Below, in pieces: positions 1 through 12,805 of a stretch of 64,000 nucleotides of DNA. This stretch comes from Bradyrhizobium sp. (lineage in GTDB: Bacteria > Pseudomonadota > Alphaproteobacteria > Rhizobiales > Xanthobacteraceae), in assembly GCF_022844465.1 (NCBI RefSeq), contig NZ_JALHLP010000001.1, forward strand, positions 310,001 to 374,000, in the 5' to 3' direction. Every line of letters starts with the position of its first letter. The stretch's first letter is position 1. Made by a program: the position numbers and the translations under genes. The notes under the pieces are model-generated. The model made no database searches and was not told where the DNA came from. It saw only the letters and a program-made list of their open reading frames with translations.

Positions 1-189
1 CGCGACAATAGCCTGTCCCCGTCCCGACACAACCTCTTGACCACGGTCTTTTGCGGGTCGAACCGCACGCCGCGCGAAATCGCGGAGGATATTAGACCAT
101 ACGAGTCAGAGTCTTATACACGATTCCCGGTGAGACATTAGAACCACATCAGCCGGAATTCGTCGTCGGCATCGATTTTCGCCCTGCAA
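1..189. other. window-edge region, no gene recognised
   Basis: No convincing reading frame lies here on either strand. In related alphaproteobacteria the gene downstream of the DUF177 gene on this strand is usually plsX or rpmF. This stretch may therefore be the spacer before plsX, whose body would lie outside the window. That is an inference from gene order only. Confidence 0.3.
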
Positions 190-777
190 TCACTTGCCTT
201 TGGGCTTCTTTGCGCCGGTTTTCTTGGGCCGGACCTTGAGCGCCTTTAGCGCGGCAAACGGGTGATCCTCGGGATCGGGGGCTTCGACCAACGGCTGGAA
301 AACCGCGTTGGGCTTGCGCGGATAGGGATCCACCCCAAGGTACAGTGCGTCGGTCGCCAGCCTGCCGAGGTCGATGGCGCCGTTCTCGATCGGCTCCGGC
401 GGGTCGGGCGTCTGGCCATCGCCCTGCGATGCCTCATCGACCAGCGTGGCCATTTGCGGAATTTGCTCCGGCGGCGCAAACACCAGATCGATCGGTTCGT
501 CGATGTCGGTCTCCATCGGCTCCAGCGTCACAACGCAGGTCTGCGCGATCCGCGCGCGCACGCGACCGCCGACATGGAAACGGCCGCCGCCCTTCGGCGT
601 TACGTCAAACGAAGCTTCCACCGAACGCACCGCGCGCAGGCCGCCGACCTCGGCCACCGCATCGCACACCGCTTGACCGGCCACGATGTCGCGATGCAGC
701 CCCGTCTCCGGCACCTGCGCCACCGCAATGGGGACCCGCCACGGGTCCGGCTTATCTGGCGTGACCGTCTTGCTCAT
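190..777 (-). CDS. DUF177 / YceD family protein
   Basis: This 195-residue protein belongs to the YceD/DUF177 family, whose members are tied to accumulation of 23S rRNA and are usually encoded next to rpmF and plsX. Visible support is the family layout: a basic N-terminal part, a central segment with QTCVVTLEPM holding the conserved Cys, an acidic middle, and the C-terminal DLGRLATDALYLGVDPYPR block followed by a Lys-rich tail. The ATG overlaps the stop codon of the upstream gene by four bases (ATGA), so the two genes are probably translationally coupled. The biochemical role is not known from the sequence. Confidence 0.88.
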   Translation of the reverse strand: MSKTVTPDKPDPWRVPIAVAQVPETGLHRDIVAGQAVCDAVAEVGGLRAVRSVEASFDVTPKGGGRFHVGGRVRARIAQTCVVTLEPMETDIDEPIDLVFAPPEQIPQMATLVDEASQGDGQTPDPPEPIENGAIDLGRLATDALYLGVDPYPRKPNAVFQPLVEAPDPEDHPFAALKALKVRPKKTGAKKPKGK

Positions 778-1325
778 GGCCGCATACCCGCGTTTTTCGG
801 CACGGGAAATCTGCCCGAACCGCCCAACAGCGTCGCCTCGTCGAGCCGGTCCAATGCCACCATCGCTTCCTCGGCATAGGCCGCAAGCCGGCGCGCCTTT
901 TCAATATTCGCACCATTGAGGACATTCTTGCAGAGCGCCTGCGCCAGCGCCTCCCCGCCCTCGGTGAGCGCGAGGTCGTAGGCCGCGGTGCGGCCATAGA
1001 AGGCCTCGCCGAAGGCCTGCATCCGCTTCGGAACGGTGAGGTCACCGACGCCCATCTCGCGGAGATTGTCGTCCATATCGTTGCAGAAATGGTCGAACAG
1101 CGCCTGCGACAGCGCCGCGCCGTCAGCGACCGATTTCAGCCGTCGCAGCACCAGCCATAGATGCAGCAAAATCAGGTCGAAACGGCCGTTAACCGTGTCG
1201 GGAACTCCAAACGCCCGATAAAACAGCGGTTCTCGCGCTTGCGTCACGATCATGCCATAGATGGCCTCGATGGTGCCGCGCATCGGCGTCTGGGGTTTCC
1301 TGAAGTGGTTGAACGGCCAGAGCAT
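774..1325 (-). CDS. ubiquinol-cytochrome c chaperone (CBP3/UQCC1 family)
   Basis: The 183-residue product matches the CBP3/UQCC1 chaperone family, which helps assemble cytochrome b into the respiratory bc1 complex. The mature-looking start is MLWPFNHFRK at 1325; the open frame extends upstream to 1505 but that part is Ser/Arg-rich and overlaps the leader of the divergent bamE gene. Family features include FYRAFGVPDTVNGRFDLILL, the LHLWLVLRRL helix, and FDHFCNDMDDNLREMGVGDL. It ends in a four-base overlap with the DUF177 gene. The pairing with DUF177 and divergence from bamE is common in this bacterial group. Confidence 0.87.
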   Translation of the reverse strand: MLWPFNHFRKPQTPMRGTIEAIYGMIVTQAREPLFYRAFGVPDTVNGRFDLILLHLWLVLRRLKSVADGAALSQALFDHFCNDMDDNLREMGVGDLTVPKRMQAFGEAFYGRTAAYDLALTEGGEALAQALCKNVLNGANIEKARRLAAYAEEAMVALDRLDEATLLGGSGRFPVPKNAGMRP

Positions 1326-1447
1326 TATGGGTTCCACAAGCGAGCTTTGAGGGTTTCCGTGAGAGGCGCCCGCCGCTGTTGCAATCCTGTGTGCTGCCCG
1401 GTACGTCAAGCCACCGCGCGATGCAAGAGGACGGGCGAATTTCCAGA

Positions 1448-1933
1448 ATGACCGCGACGAGCAACCCTGACGCAGGTGTCCCCTTGCGGCGCCGCCTGAT
1501 CGCACGCTGGCGCGGTTTCAAGGCGGCGGCGGCCGCAGTACTGGTCTGCGCGGCGCTCGGCGGCTGCACCGGCGAGCAGTTCCAGAAGGGCTACATCCTG
1601 CCGCCGAACGCACTGGAGCAGATTCCGATCGGCGCCAGCCAGGACCAGGTTCTGATCGTGATGGGCACGCCCTCGACGGTCGCCACCCTGAGCGGCGAGG
1701 TGTTCTACTACATCTCGCAGCGCTCCGAGCGCAAAGTCGCCTTCATGAACCAGCAGGTGGTCGATCAGCGCGTGATTGCGATCTATTTCGACAAGAACCG
1801 CCAGGTGCAGCGGCTCGCCAATTACGGGTTGCAGGACGGCAAGATCTTCGATTTCATCAGCCGCACCACGCCGACGTCAGGCCAGGAACTCAGCTACCTG
1901 ACGCCGCTGTTCAAGCTGCTCAGCTTTAACTAG
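1448..1933 (+). CDS. bamE: outer membrane protein assembly lipoprotein BamE (SmpA/OmlA)
   Basis: This encodes a 161-residue lipoprotein of the BamE/SmpA/OmlA family, a small subunit of the BAM complex that inserts beta-barrel proteins into the outer membrane. A long basic n-region is followed by a hydrophobic segment and a lipobox ALGGC with Cys40 as the lipidation site. The BamE fold is seen in the segment IPIGASQDQVLIVMGTPS, then FYYISQRSERKVAF and the basic RVIAIYFDKNRQVQR strand. The start at 1448 is preferred because it leaves a compact n-region; the open frame runs up to 1379. It is divergent from the bc1 chaperone gene. Confidence 0.9.
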   Translation: MTATSNPDAGVPLRRRLIARWRGFKAAAAAVLVCAALGGCTGEQFQKGYILPPNALEQIPIGASQDQVLIVMGTPSTVATLSGEVFYYISQRSERKVAFMNQQVVDQRVIAIYFDKNRQVQRLANYGLQDGKIFDFISRTTPTSGQELSYLTPLFKLLSFN

Positions 1934-2046
1934 CGTTTAGCCCTTTTCCGCAAAACGGAAAACCTGCGCCAAGTCGTCCGCTTGCCCTGCGGGCGCGTGC
2001 TGCCTACGGTCTCTGGCCAAGAAACCACCAAACAAGGAGCGAACTC

Positions 2047-3051
2047 GTGACCATCAGAATCCTTTCTCGACGCCGAGTGTTGACCGGCGCCGCAGCCGTT
2101 TCAGCCGCGGCCATCCTGCCACGGTCGAGCCTCGGCGCCGACTGGCGGCCGACCGAGACCGTCCGGCTGATCGTGCCGGCCGCACCCGGAGGCAGCACCG
2201 ATGTGATGGGTCGGCTGCTGGCGGCGCATCTGCAGAGCGCCTGGGGCCAGTCCGCGGTTGTGGAGAACCGCTCCGGCGGCGGCGGCACCATCGGCGCCGC
2301 CGAAGTCGTACGCGCCAAGGCTGACGGCCACGTCATCCTGGTCGGCAATCCCGGCCCCAACGCGATCGCCTACAGCATCTTCCGCAACATGACCTACAAG
2401 TCCGACCAGCTGCAGCCGGTCAGCAACATGATCCGGATTCCGAACATCGTGTCGGCGCATCCCTCCACCGGCATCAAGACGATCGGGGAGTTGATCGCCT
2501 ACATCAAGGCCAATCCGGACAAGCTGACCTACGCCTCCTCCGGCGTCGGACAGAGCCCCCACCTCACCGCCGCCTGGTTCCTGCAACTCACCGGCTTGAA
2601 GATGGTGCATGTGCCGTTCCGCGGCGCCGGTCCGGCGCTGCAGGCGGCGCTGGCTGGCGATATCCAGATCCTGTTCGACAACCTCTACCCGACGCTGCCG
2701 CAGACGGAAGCAGGCAAGCTCACCGCGCTCGCCGTCACCACGCCCCAGCGCAGCGCATTGGCGCCCAACGTCCCGACGATGCGGGAGAGCGCGCCCGAAC
2801 TGGCGAAGTTCGACGTCTCGTCCTGGTTCGGCATATTCCTGCCGAAGGCCGCCCCCACTCCTGTCGTGGAGGCGCTGAACAAGGAGATCAAGGCGATGCT
2901 GGCGCGCGACGACATCAAGAGCACCATCGCCAAGATGGGCGCGACCGCTGACTGGACAACGCCGCAGCAGTTTTCCGAGTTCGTGCAGGCGGAGACGACA
3001 AAATTCGCCACCATCATCAAGCAGGAAGGCCTGCAGATGGACGTGAACTGA
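2047..3051 (+). CDS. Bug-family tripartite tricarboxylate transporter substrate-binding protein
   Basis: The 334-residue product is a periplasmic solute-binding protein of the Bug (TctC-like) family, which captures carboxylates or similar small anions. The N-terminus has a twin-arginine-like signal (SRRRVLTGAAAVSAAAI). Family marks are RLIVPAAPGGSTDVMGR, the VVENRSGGGGTIGAAEV loop and a DIQILFDNLYPTLP segment. The start is GTG, placed seven bases after the clear Shine-Dalgarno AAGGAG at 2034-2039. No tctA or tctB membrane genes are nearby, as is usual for the many orphan Bug genes of beta- and alphaproteobacteria, so the ligand cannot be deduced. Confidence 0.88.
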   Translation: MTIRILSRRRVLTGAAAVSAAAILPRSSLGADWRPTETVRLIVPAAPGGSTDVMGRLLAAHLQSAWGQSAVVENRSGGGGTIGAAEVVRAKADGHVILVGNPGPNAIAYSIFRNMTYKSDQLQPVSNMIRIPNIVSAHPSTGIKTIGELIAYIKANPDKLTYASSGVGQSPHLTAAWFLQLTGLKMVHVPFRGAGPALQAALAGDIQILFDNLYPTLPQTEAGKLTALAVTTPQRSALAPNVPTMRESAPELAKFDVSSWFGIFLPKAAPTPVVEALNKEIKAMLARDDIKSTIAKMGATADWTTPQQFSEFVQAETTKFATIIKQEGLQMDVN

Positions 3052-3060
3052 GGGTCTCCG

Positions 3061-3163
3061 TCATTGCGAGAAAAATCCACTCTATCCACTTGCGTTGAGA
3101 TGGATTGCTTCCGCCTTCGCTCTTTGAGCTACGGCGGACCAGTCGCTCCGCTCGCAATGACGG
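3061..3163. repeat. CATTGCGAG-type palindromic intergenic repeat
   Basis: It opens with tcattgcgag and closes with ctcgcaatgacgg, the same outer arms as the element at 53367-53441, and holds the shared core tggattgctt. The outer arms can pair, so a transcript would fold into a long hairpin. It sits between the convergent bug and hppA genes. Confidence 0.7.
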
Positions 3164-3187
3164 TGTGAGTCCAGCCAACTCCGAAAC

Positions 3188-3219
3188 AAAAACCCCGCGG
3201 CTTTCACCGCGGGGTTTTC
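3188..3219. terminator. bidirectional terminator between bug gene and hppA
   Basis: A perfect 12-base inverted repeat (AAAACCCCGCGG / CCGCGGGGTTTT) with a six-base loop lies between convergent genes. The A and T ends of the arms give a U-tract in both directions. Confidence 0.88.
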
Positions 3220-3240
3220 GTTTGATCGGGCTTGCGCCGC

Positions 3241-5361
<2,121 letters not shown>

Positions 5362-5593
5362 AGAAGTTGCCTCAAATGCTGTGTCCGCCCCACGCCATCC
5401 CCGCGAACGCGGCAGGCGCATAGGAGGCCTTCCCTGCCCAGAAGGGCGGCCTCAAATCGGCGGGACCATGCCAAAATCATCTCCCCGGCGCAACGCTGCG
5501 GAGGCCGAAAACCGTCGATTCTTGAAAAGGAGTCACCGCTAAAGCGCGCCAGTCACCAGGCTCGGCAAGTGATGCCGGGGTCCAGATAACAAG

Positions 5594-5626
5594 AACCCGC
5601 CCAACCCCTTCGGGATCAAGCGGGCT
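5594..5626 (-). terminator. probable terminator of the cold-shock gene
   Basis: On the minus strand AGCCCGC can pair with GCGGGTT, with an inner TGATCCC/GGGGTTG stem, followed by CTTGTT. The stem is imperfect and contains G-T pairs. It lies just downstream of the csp stop codon. Confidence 0.45.
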
Positions 5627-5669
5627 CACCAGCCATTCCAGTACATCCGTGAAACGACCGTTTCGGGCC

Positions 5670-5879
5670 TTAGACGAGCGACAGGTTTTCAGCGCTCACC
5701 TTGCCCCGCATCGAATCGGTCTTCAGCTCGTACTGAACCTTCTGGCCTTCGGCCAATCCGCCGAGACCGGCGCGCTCGACGGCGGAGATGTGCACGAACA
5801 CATCCTTGCTGCCGTCGCTCGGCTCAATAAAACCGAAACCCTTTTGACCATTGAACCACTTCACTGTTCCGGTAGCCAT
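5670..5879 (-). CDS. cold-shock protein (CspA family)
   Basis: This 69-residue single-domain protein has the cold-shock fold that binds single-stranded RNA and DNA and melts RNA structure. The RNA-binding motifs are intact: KGFGFI (RNP1, residues 14-19) and VFVHIS (RNP2, about residues 27-32). It begins [10 protein letters not shown], as in the standard rhizobial forms. A strong ribosome site GGAGAAG lies upstream. It is a single-gene unit between hppA and thiL. Whether it is cold-induced or constitutive cannot be judged from sequence. Confidence 0.93.
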   Translation of the reverse strand: MATGTVKWFNGQKGFGFIEPSDGSKDVFVHISAVERAGLGGLAEGQKVQYELKTDSMRGKVSAENLSLV

Positions 5880-6084
5880 TTTATCTTCTCCAAAGCACCC
5901 AGGCTTTCATTCCGCGCGGCGATCGCGCGGATTCAAATCCAATCTCGACGATGTCTTTGGAAGAAGCCCCAAGGAGCGCGTTCAAAAAGGCACGACGGCA
6001 ATCGAATGGATTTCTTCTACAGGTTTCCCGCGAAATTACAATGCGCGGCGGCCGGTAACAGCCGGCACCGTTAACGGGCTGCCT

Positions 6085-7080
6085 TCAGAAATGGCTGTAA
6101 GACAGCCGTTCAAACACAATTTCCTTGCCCTGCGCGTCGATGAACCGGGGAGCCATGACTCCCGCGATCACCGTTCCAATGGAACTCACGGCGACCCCGG
6201 AACGCCGTGCCGCCTGCGCAAACGCCTCGACGCGATCTTCCGGCACAACGCACAGGATTTCGTAGTCATCGCCGCCGGCGATCAATGTCTCCAGCCCGAC
6301 CACGCCCCGCGCCACGAGATCGCGCGCCGCATCCGACAGCGGGATCGAGGCCAAATCGATCACGGCGGATACGCCGGACACTCCGCACAGCTTTGTCAGG
6401 TCTCCGGCGAGGCCATCGGACACATCCATCGCCGCGTTGGCAAAGCCCCGAACGATTTCCGCCATCGCCACGCGCGGCTGCGGCACGCGATAGCGCCCGA
6501 CCAGTGCCGCACGCGCCGCCAAATCGGTTGCCGCGGCATGAACCTTGCCGCCGCCGAGAATGGCAAGTCCCAGCGCGGCATCGCCGACCGTGCCGGTCAC
6601 CATCACGCGTTCGCCGGGCCGGGCGCCGCTGCGATGAACCATCTTGCCCGGTGGCACACGGCCGAATGCCGTGACCGAGACCATCAGCGGGCCCGGCGTC
6701 GAAACCGTATCGCCGCCCAGCAGCGGACAGTTGAACTGCGTGGCATCCTCGCCAAGCGCCGCCGCAAACGGCTTCAGCCAGGCATCGTCGACGCCCCGGA
6801 GCGCCAACGTCAGCACGAAACCCGCCGGCGCGGCGCCCTTGGCCGCGAGATCCGAGAGGTTCACCCTGAGCGCCTTGCGCGCGACCGTATCGGGGGGATC
6901 GTCGGGCAGGAAATGGACGCCTTCGACGATCGCGTCCGTCGTCACCACGACGTCCTCGCCATTCGACTTCAAGGCAGCGGCGTCGTCGTCGAGACCGAAG
7001 GCGCCTGGATCGGTCGCAAGCGGCCGGAAATAGCGCGCGATCAGCGCATCCTCACCGGAAGCTGGCCGGCCGCTAGCCAC
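6085..7080 (-). CDS. thiL: thiamine-monophosphate kinase
   Basis: ThiL phosphorylates thiamine monophosphate to thiamine diphosphate, the last step of thiamin cofactor synthesis. The 331-residue product shows the family signature: GEDALIARYF at the N-terminus, DDAAAL (ATP and Mg site), TTDAIVEGVHF, the RVNLSDLAAKGA helix, LLGGDTV and the late MDVSDGLAGDL motif. The start is GTG and overlaps the nusB stop codon by eight bases. It is the last gene of the leftward rib-nusB-thiL run, a common alphaproteobacterial arrangement. Confidence 0.93.
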   Translation of the reverse strand: MASGRPASGEDALIARYFRPLATDPGAFGLDDDAAALKSNGEDVVVTTDAIVEGVHFLPDDPPDTVARKALRVNLSDLAAKGAAPAGFVLTLALRGVDDAWLKPFAAALGEDATQFNCPLLGGDTVSTPGPLMVSVTAFGRVPPGKMVHRSGARPGERVMVTGTVGDAALGLAILGGGKVHAAATDLAARAALVGRYRVPQPRVAMAEIVRGFANAAMDVSDGLAGDLTKLCGVSGVSAVIDLASIPLSDAARDLVARGVVGLETLIAGGDDYEILCVVPEDRVEAFAQAARRSGVAVSSIGTVIAGVMAPRFIDAQGKEIVFERLSYSHF

Positions 7081-7570
7081 GGGTGAACTCGTCGGCGCGG
7101 AACTGGCGCGCGATCTGGTCGAGCACGGCGTTCACCATGCCGGTCTCCTCCTTTTCGACAAAGGCGTGGGCGACATCGACATATTCGGACACGACGACGC
7201 GGCCCGGCACGTCCTTGCGGTGCTCGAGCTCGTAGGATCCGGCCCGCAGCACCGCGCGCAGGATCGCGTCGATCCGCTTTAACGGCCAGCCCCGCTGCAG
7301 CGCATCGTCGATCAGAGGATCGAGCCTGGCTTGATCACGCACCACGCCCGACACCACGTCGCGGAAGAACGCAGCTTCGGCGGGCAGGTATTTTTCGCCC
7401 TCGACCTCGTTGCCGAGCCAGTGGCTCTCGAACTCGGCGAAGATGTCGTTGATCCCGGTGCCTCCGATGTCCATCTGGTACAGTGCCTGTACCGCCGCGA
7501 GCCGCGCCGCACCACGCCGGTTGGCCTTCTTGTCGGGGCCTTTTGCCGGCTTCCTGCCGTCTGCCATCAT
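7073..7570 (-). CDS. nusB: transcription antitermination factor NusB
   Basis: NusB (165 residues) binds boxA RNA with NusE/S10 and supports antitermination of rRNA operons. The all-helical fold is recognisable: [14 protein letters not shown] at the N-terminus, [26 protein letters not shown] and [12 protein letters not shown] followed by [16 protein letters not shown] basic N-terminal extension of about 20 residues is present, as in rhizobial homologs. It overlaps ribH upstream by four bases (ATGA) and thiL downstream by eight bases. Confidence 0.94.
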   Translation of the reverse strand: MMADGRKPAKGPDKKANRRGAARLAAVQALYQMDIGGTGINDIFAEFESHWLGNEVEGEKYLPAEAAFFRDVVSGVVRDQARLDPLIDDALQRGWPLKRIDAILRAVLRAGSYELEHRKDVPGRVVVSEYVDVAHAFVEKEETGMVNAVLDQIARQFRADEFTRG

Positions 7571-8061
7571 CGGGCCTTTGTCAGCCGGCGCTTGATCCGA
7601 AGCATCGCCAGCGCGGCGCGAGCGGCATCGCCACCCTTGTTCAACTCGCTGGCGCGCGCCCTCGCCCAGGCCTGCGCCTCGGTATTGACGGTGATGATGC
7701 CGTTGCCCAGCGGGAAGCCCCTGTTGACCGCAAGGTCCATCAGCGCGCGCGAGGATTCCATCGAGACGATCTCGAAGTGGATGGTGTCGCCGCGCACCAC
7801 GCAGCCGAGCGCGATCGCGGCGTCATAGGGTTTGCCGCCCTGCGCGGCGGCATCGAGCGCCATCGCGATCGCAGCCGGGATCTCCAGCGCGCCGGGGACC
7901 GTGATGACGTCATGCGTCACGCCGGCAACCTTGAGCTCGGCGACCGCGCCTTCCATCAGCGCATCCTGGATGTCGTCATAAAAGCGCGCCTCGACGATCA
8001 GCGCGCGCGCGCCTGAAATATCGGTCTGGTCCTTCAGCGGCGCCCGCCGTGCGTCGGCCAT
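7567..8061 (-). CDS. ribH: 6,7-dimethyl-8-ribityllumazine synthase
   Basis: RibH condenses the ribityl-uracil intermediate with dihydroxybutanone phosphate to form lumazine, the precursor of riboflavin. The 164-residue product has the expected [12 protein letters not shown] start of the fold, [12 protein letters not shown], the [16 protein letters not shown] strand and a C-terminal [16 protein letters not shown] in place of the more usual GVLT stretch. It is separated from ribE by 216 bases that carry a palindromic repeat, while it overlaps nusB by four bases. Confidence 0.94.
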   Translation of the reverse strand: MADARRAPLKDQTDISGARALIVEARFYDDIQDALMEGAVAELKVAGVTHDVITVPGALEIPAAIAMALDAAAQGGKPYDAAIALGCVVRGDTIHFEIVSMESSRALMDLAVNRGFPLGNGIITVNTEAQAWARARASELNKGGDAARAALAMLRIKRRLTKAR

Positions 8062-8138
8062 CGTTCAATCCGTTTCACTCTGGAACTGGCGCGTTATGTA
8101 GTCGCCTCGGGTCGCTAAGCCAAGCACGAACTCGATAG

Positions 8139-8270
8139 CCGTCATTCCGGGATGGTCCGAAAGGACCAGACCTCAGGGGTGCCAATTGCACCCCCGGGGA
8201 ATCTCGAGATTCTCAGGTGCGCCACTGCGCACCATAGTTCGATGCTAACGCATCGCCCCGGAATGACGGC
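8139..8270. repeat. CATTCCGGGG-type palindromic repeat (long copy)
   Basis: Opens gtcattccggga and closes ccccggaatgacgg, with several internal inverted repeats (ggtccgaaaggacc; gtgcgccactgcgcac). It has the same outer arms as the copies at 12.05, 21.39, 25.96 and 43.39 kb. It lies between ribE and ribH, so a co-transcript of these genes would carry it as a large hairpin. Confidence 0.7.
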
Positions 8271-8277
8271 TGCGCCG

Positions 8278-8886
8278 TCACTTCATTTCCGACAGCCGCG
8301 CGGCGTAGCGGGCCATCAGGTCGGCCTCGATATTGACCTCGCTGCCCGCGCGCCAGCCACCCAGCGTGGTCACGCTCAGCGTATGGGGGATGATCAGCAC
8401 CGTAAACACCATTTCGGCCACCGTGTTTACCGTCAACGACACGCCATCCAGCGTGACCGAGCCTTTGGCGGCGATGAAGCGCGCCAGCTCACGGGCGGTA
8501 CGCAATTCGAACCGCGCCATGCCGGGCAGATCGTCGCGCTTGACGATGGTGGCGATGCCGTCGGCATGGCCGGCCACGATGTGGCCGCCGAGCTCGTCGC
8601 CGATCTTCAGCGCGCGTTCGAGGTTGAGTTTGGTTCCCTTGCCCCAGTGCCTGGCCGTGGTCATGCCGAGCGTCTCGGCGGCGGCATCGACATCGAACCA
8701 GGTCTTGCCCCCATCGATCCCGGAGGCGACGACGGTCAGGCACACGCCGTTGCAGGCGATCGAAGCGCCGTCGGCGATGGTCGCCCGGTCGTAGCGGCAG
8801 GCGATCCGCATGCGGTGCAACTGGCCCTGCGCGGTGGGCGTCAGGGAGATGATCTCGCCGATATCGGTGACTATGCCGGTAAACAT
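8278..8886 (-). CDS. ribE: riboflavin synthase alpha chain
   Basis: This enzyme dismutates two lumazine molecules to riboflavin. The 202-residue product shows the two homologous lumazine-binding halves: [12 protein letters not shown] at the N-terminus with GASIACNGVCLTV, and the second with GDELGGHIVAGHADG and GSVTLDGVSLTVN. The ATG at 8886 is preferred: it shares one base with the ribD stop codon (TGATG). A GTG one codon upstream is possible. Confidence 0.94.
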   Translation of the reverse strand: MFTGIVTDIGEIISLTPTAQGQLHRMRIACRYDRATIADGASIACNGVCLTVVASGIDGGKTWFDVDAAAETLGMTTARHWGKGTKLNLERALKIGDELGGHIVAGHADGIATIVKRDDLPGMARFELRTARELARFIAAKGSVTLDGVSLTVNTVAEMVFTVLIIPHTLSVTTLGGWRAGSEVNIEADLMARYAARLSEMK

Positions 8887-10037
8887 CACGCGCGCTCGTA
8901 GATGGTAAGGGTGTCCTTATCCAGGACTTGGCTAGCACGTGTCCTGAAGGCGGGCGACCCGGTGAGAGCCGACAGCGGCAATGCGTCCAGCGCGGGAATG
9001 CCGTCCGGCCCGACGGTATCAGCACCACGCAGCAGCCAGACTTCGTCAACCAGATCGGCGGCGACAAACGACGCGGCGACCCGCGAGCCGCCCTCGACCA
9101 TCAGCCGGGTAATGCCCTTGTCGGACAGCGCACGCAGCACTGCCGGGAGGTTCAGCCCCGGCGCGGAGACCGGCGCGGCCACGCGCACCACCTGCGCGCC
9201 GGCGGCGCCCAGTTTCATCGCCGCCGGGGCCTCGGCGAGATCCGAGGTCATCACCCATAGCGGCGTGTCGCGGGCGGAATGGACGAGCTTGCTGGTGCCG
9301 GGCAGGCGCAAGGCGCGATCCAGCACCACCCGCACCGGCGAACGCGCCGCCATGCCCGGCAGGCGGCAGGTGAGCGCCGGGTCGTCCGCCAGCACGGTGC
9401 CGATGCCGACCAGGATGGCGTCGCACTGCGCGCGTAACAGATGGACCCGCGCCCGGGCGGCCTCGCCCGTGATCACGACGGGCTTGCGGCCGGCGGCGCC
9501 GATCTTGCCGTCGGCGGACACCGCGAGCTTGAGGATCACATGCGGGCGCTTGTCGCGCACGCGGCAGAAATGTCCGGCGTGATCGCGGGCGGCCTCCGCA
9601 GCACCAAGGCCGACATCCACGATGATGCCGGCGGCGCGCAACCTGGCATGCCCCTGCCCGGCAATCTCGGGGTTAGGATCCTCGATCGCCGACACCACGC
9701 GCGAAATGCCTGATGCAATCACGGCATCGACGCAGGGTGGCGATTTACCGACATGCGAACAGGGCTCCAGCGTCACATAGAGCGTGGCACCGCGCGCGGC
9801 CTCCCCGGCGCGCCCGAGCGCTTCGGGTTCGGCATGGGGGCGACCGCCGGCCTGCGTCCATCCTCTTCCGACGATGACGCCGTCCTTGACGACGACGGCG
9901 CCGACGGCCGGGTTCGGCCAGGTGCGGCCCAGCCCGCGCCGGCCGAGCGTGAGCGCAAGCTGCATGAATCGCTGGTCGGCCGCCTTGGCCTCCCTGGATT
10001 TCTCCGCGTACTGGTCCTCCAGAATACGGAAGATCAT
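8886..10037 (-). CDS. ribD: bifunctional riboflavin deaminase/reductase RibD
   Basis: RibD deaminates and then reduces the early pyrimidine intermediate of riboflavin synthesis. The 383-residue product has an N-terminal cytidine-deaminase-like domain with the zinc ligands in HAEPEAL and [12 protein letters not shown], and a C-terminal reductase domain starting around residue 165 ([17 protein letters not shown], then [18 protein letters not shown] and the late [12 protein letters not shown]). It overlaps nrdR upstream by four bases and touches ribE downstream, forming one transcript. Confidence 0.95.
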   Translation of the reverse strand: MIFRILEDQYAEKSREAKAADQRFMQLALTLGRRGLGRTWPNPAVGAVVVKDGVIVGRGWTQAGGRPHAEPEALGRAGEAARGATLYVTLEPCSHVGKSPPCVDAVIASGISRVVSAIEDPNPEIAGQGHARLRAAGIIVDVGLGAAEAARDHAGHFCRVRDKRPHVILKLAVSADGKIGAAGRKPVVITGEAARARVHLLRAQCDAILVGIGTVLADDPALTCRLPGMAARSPVRVVLDRALRLPGTSKLVHSARDTPLWVMTSDLAEAPAAMKLGAAGAQVVRVAAPVSAPGLNLPAVLRALSDKGITRLMVEGGSRVAASFVAADLVDEVWLLRGADTVGPDGIPALDALPLSALTGSPAFRTRASQVLDKDTLTIYERA

Positions 10038-10516
10038 TTGCGTAACGCGGCGACCCGTGCGTCGTCTTCGCCGGAGAGTTCGCCGAGCACCGTCTCGAAA
10101 TCCTTGGCCTCGCGGAAATTGCGATAGACGGAGGCGAAGCGAACATAGGCGACGTCGTCGAGCTGGCGCAGATGCTCCATCACGATTTCGCCGATCGCCT
10201 CCGAGGAAACCTCGGCCTCGCCGCCGCTCTCAAGCTCGCGAACGATTGCGGAAACCATCTTCTCGACCCGCTCAGGATCGACCGGCCGCTTGCGCAAGGA
10301 GATCTGCAGCGAACGGACCAGCTTGTCGCGGTCGAACGGCACCCGACGACCGTTGCGCTTGATCACCGTCAGTTCGCGCAACTGCACCCGCTCGAAAGTC
10401 GTAAAGCGGAAGTTGCAGGCGACGCACACCCGCCGCCGCCGGATCACGGCGGAATCCTCGGTTGGACGCGAGTCCTTCACCTGCGTATCGAGGCTGTTGC
10501 AGCTGGGACATCGCAT
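10034..10516 (-). CDS. nrdR: transcriptional repressor NrdR
   Basis: NrdR represses ribonucleotide reductase genes in response to ATP/dATP levels. The 160-residue protein has the zinc ribbon with Cys3, Cys6, Cys31 and Cys34, followed by the ATP-cone domain from about residue 49 ([16 protein letters not shown]). It sits between glyA and ribD, a very common alphaproteobacterial order. The spacing to glyA is 12 bases, so it is likely co-transcribed. Confidence 0.96.
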   Translation of the reverse strand: MRCPSCNSLDTQVKDSRPTEDSAVIRRRRVCVACNFRFTTFERVQLRELTVIKRNGRRVPFDRDKLVRSLQISLRKRPVDPERVEKMVSAIVRELESGGEAEVSSEAIGEIVMEHLRQLDDVAYVRFASVYRNFREAKDFETVLGELSGEDDARVAALRK

Positions 10517-10528
10517 TCAACGGAACCT

Positions 10529-11839
<1,311 letters not shown>

Positions 11840-12048
11840 TGGGCGAAATATCTCCACCGCCGCAGGCCCTTAGGGGCGGAGCGGTCGGTCACGTGTGACG
11901 GTCGAAGAAGCACCTGCGGGATACCATATCGGCCGGAATTGGCCAAGCGCTTGCGGTATCCGGCTGATATTTATGCAAGATATGGTGGGGAGCGGCCCGG
12001 CCCCATCGGCTGTCGCCCCCGGGCCTTGAGCCGGGGCCCCGATCCTCT

Positions 12049-12124
12049 GTCATTCCGGGGCGATGCGAAGCATCGAACCCGGAATCTCCAGATTCCGGGT
12101 TCGCTTCGCGCCCCGGAATGACGG
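12049..12124. repeat. CATTCCGGGG-type palindromic repeat
   Basis: Outer arms cattccgggg / ccccggaatg, inner arms cgatgcgaagcatcg and cccggaatct/agattccggg. It is almost identical to the copies at 25962-26044 and 43391-43473. A further G/C-rich inverted repeat (cccgggccttgagccgggg) precedes it. Confidence 0.8.
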
Positions 12125-12132
12125 CCTTCCCC

Positions 12133-12756
12133 TCACGCAAACCTATACGCTCCGCCCTTCTCGATCGAGCGCTGGAACGCCGGCCGCGCGTGCAGGCGAC
12201 CAAGCCAGCCCGCGAGGTTCGGATACGGGCCGAGCTTGTCGAACACTTTCGCCATCTCGCCGACAAAGCTCATCTGGATGTCGGCCCCGGTCAGCGACGG
12301 CCCGACCAGGAAGTCGCGGCCCGCCAGCGCACCATCGACGAAGCCCAGGTGGTTGGCGAGTTCGCTGTCGATGCGCGGATGCAGCGGCGCACCCGCCTCC
12401 TTCAACCGGCTGACATAGAGGTTCAGCATCAGCGGCAGCATCGCCGAGCCCTCGGCATAATGCAGCCATTCGTTGTAGGCCTCATAGTCGGCGCTTCCGG
12501 GCGCGGGCATCATCGCGCCCTTGCCGTAGCGGCGGATCACGTAATCGACGATCGCCCCGGATTCCGCGATTCTGACCTTGCCGTCGGCAATCACCGGCGA
12601 CTTGCCGAGCGGGTGAACCTTCTTGAGCTCCGGCGGCGCCAGCCGCGTGGTGGCGTCGCGCTGATAGCGTTTCAGCTCATAAGGCGTTCCGAGCTCCTCC
12701 AGCAGCCACAGAATGCGCTGCGAGCGGGAGTCGTTGAGGTGATGAAGGGTGAGCAT
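12133..12756 (-). CDS. glutathione S-transferase family protein
   Basis: A 207-residue cytosolic GST-like protein. The thioredoxin-fold N-terminal domain (MLTLHHLNDSRSQRILWLLE) holds the SRSQR region where the catalytic Ser or Tyr of this class sits, followed by the cis-Pro motif KSPVIADG and the ESGAIVDYV glutathione-contact segment. The all-helical C-terminal domain follows from about residue 90. The substrate is unknown. It is a single gene between the glyA repeat and the histidine phosphatase. Confidence 0.88.
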   Translation of the reverse strand: MLTLHHLNDSRSQRILWLLEELGTPYELKRYQRDATTRLAPPELKKVHPLGKSPVIADGKVRIAESGAIVDYVIRRYGKGAMMPAPGSADYEAYNEWLHYAEGSAMLPLMLNLYVSRLKEAGAPLHPRIDSELANHLGFVDGALAGRDFLVGPSLTGADIQMSFVGEMAKVFDKLGPYPNLAGWLGRLHARPAFQRSIEKGGAYRFA

Positions 12757-12805
12757 GGGTTTCCTCTTGAGTTTCCGTTGGCGCGAGGTGGTTCGCTTGG
12801 CATCT

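Noticed and set aside
8062..8277. FMN riboswitch before ribH
   Set aside because: The gap is filled by a palindromic repeat; no RFN-element core was seen.
11840..12048. Glycine riboswitch before glyA
   Set aside because: No conserved tandem aptamer text was recognised.
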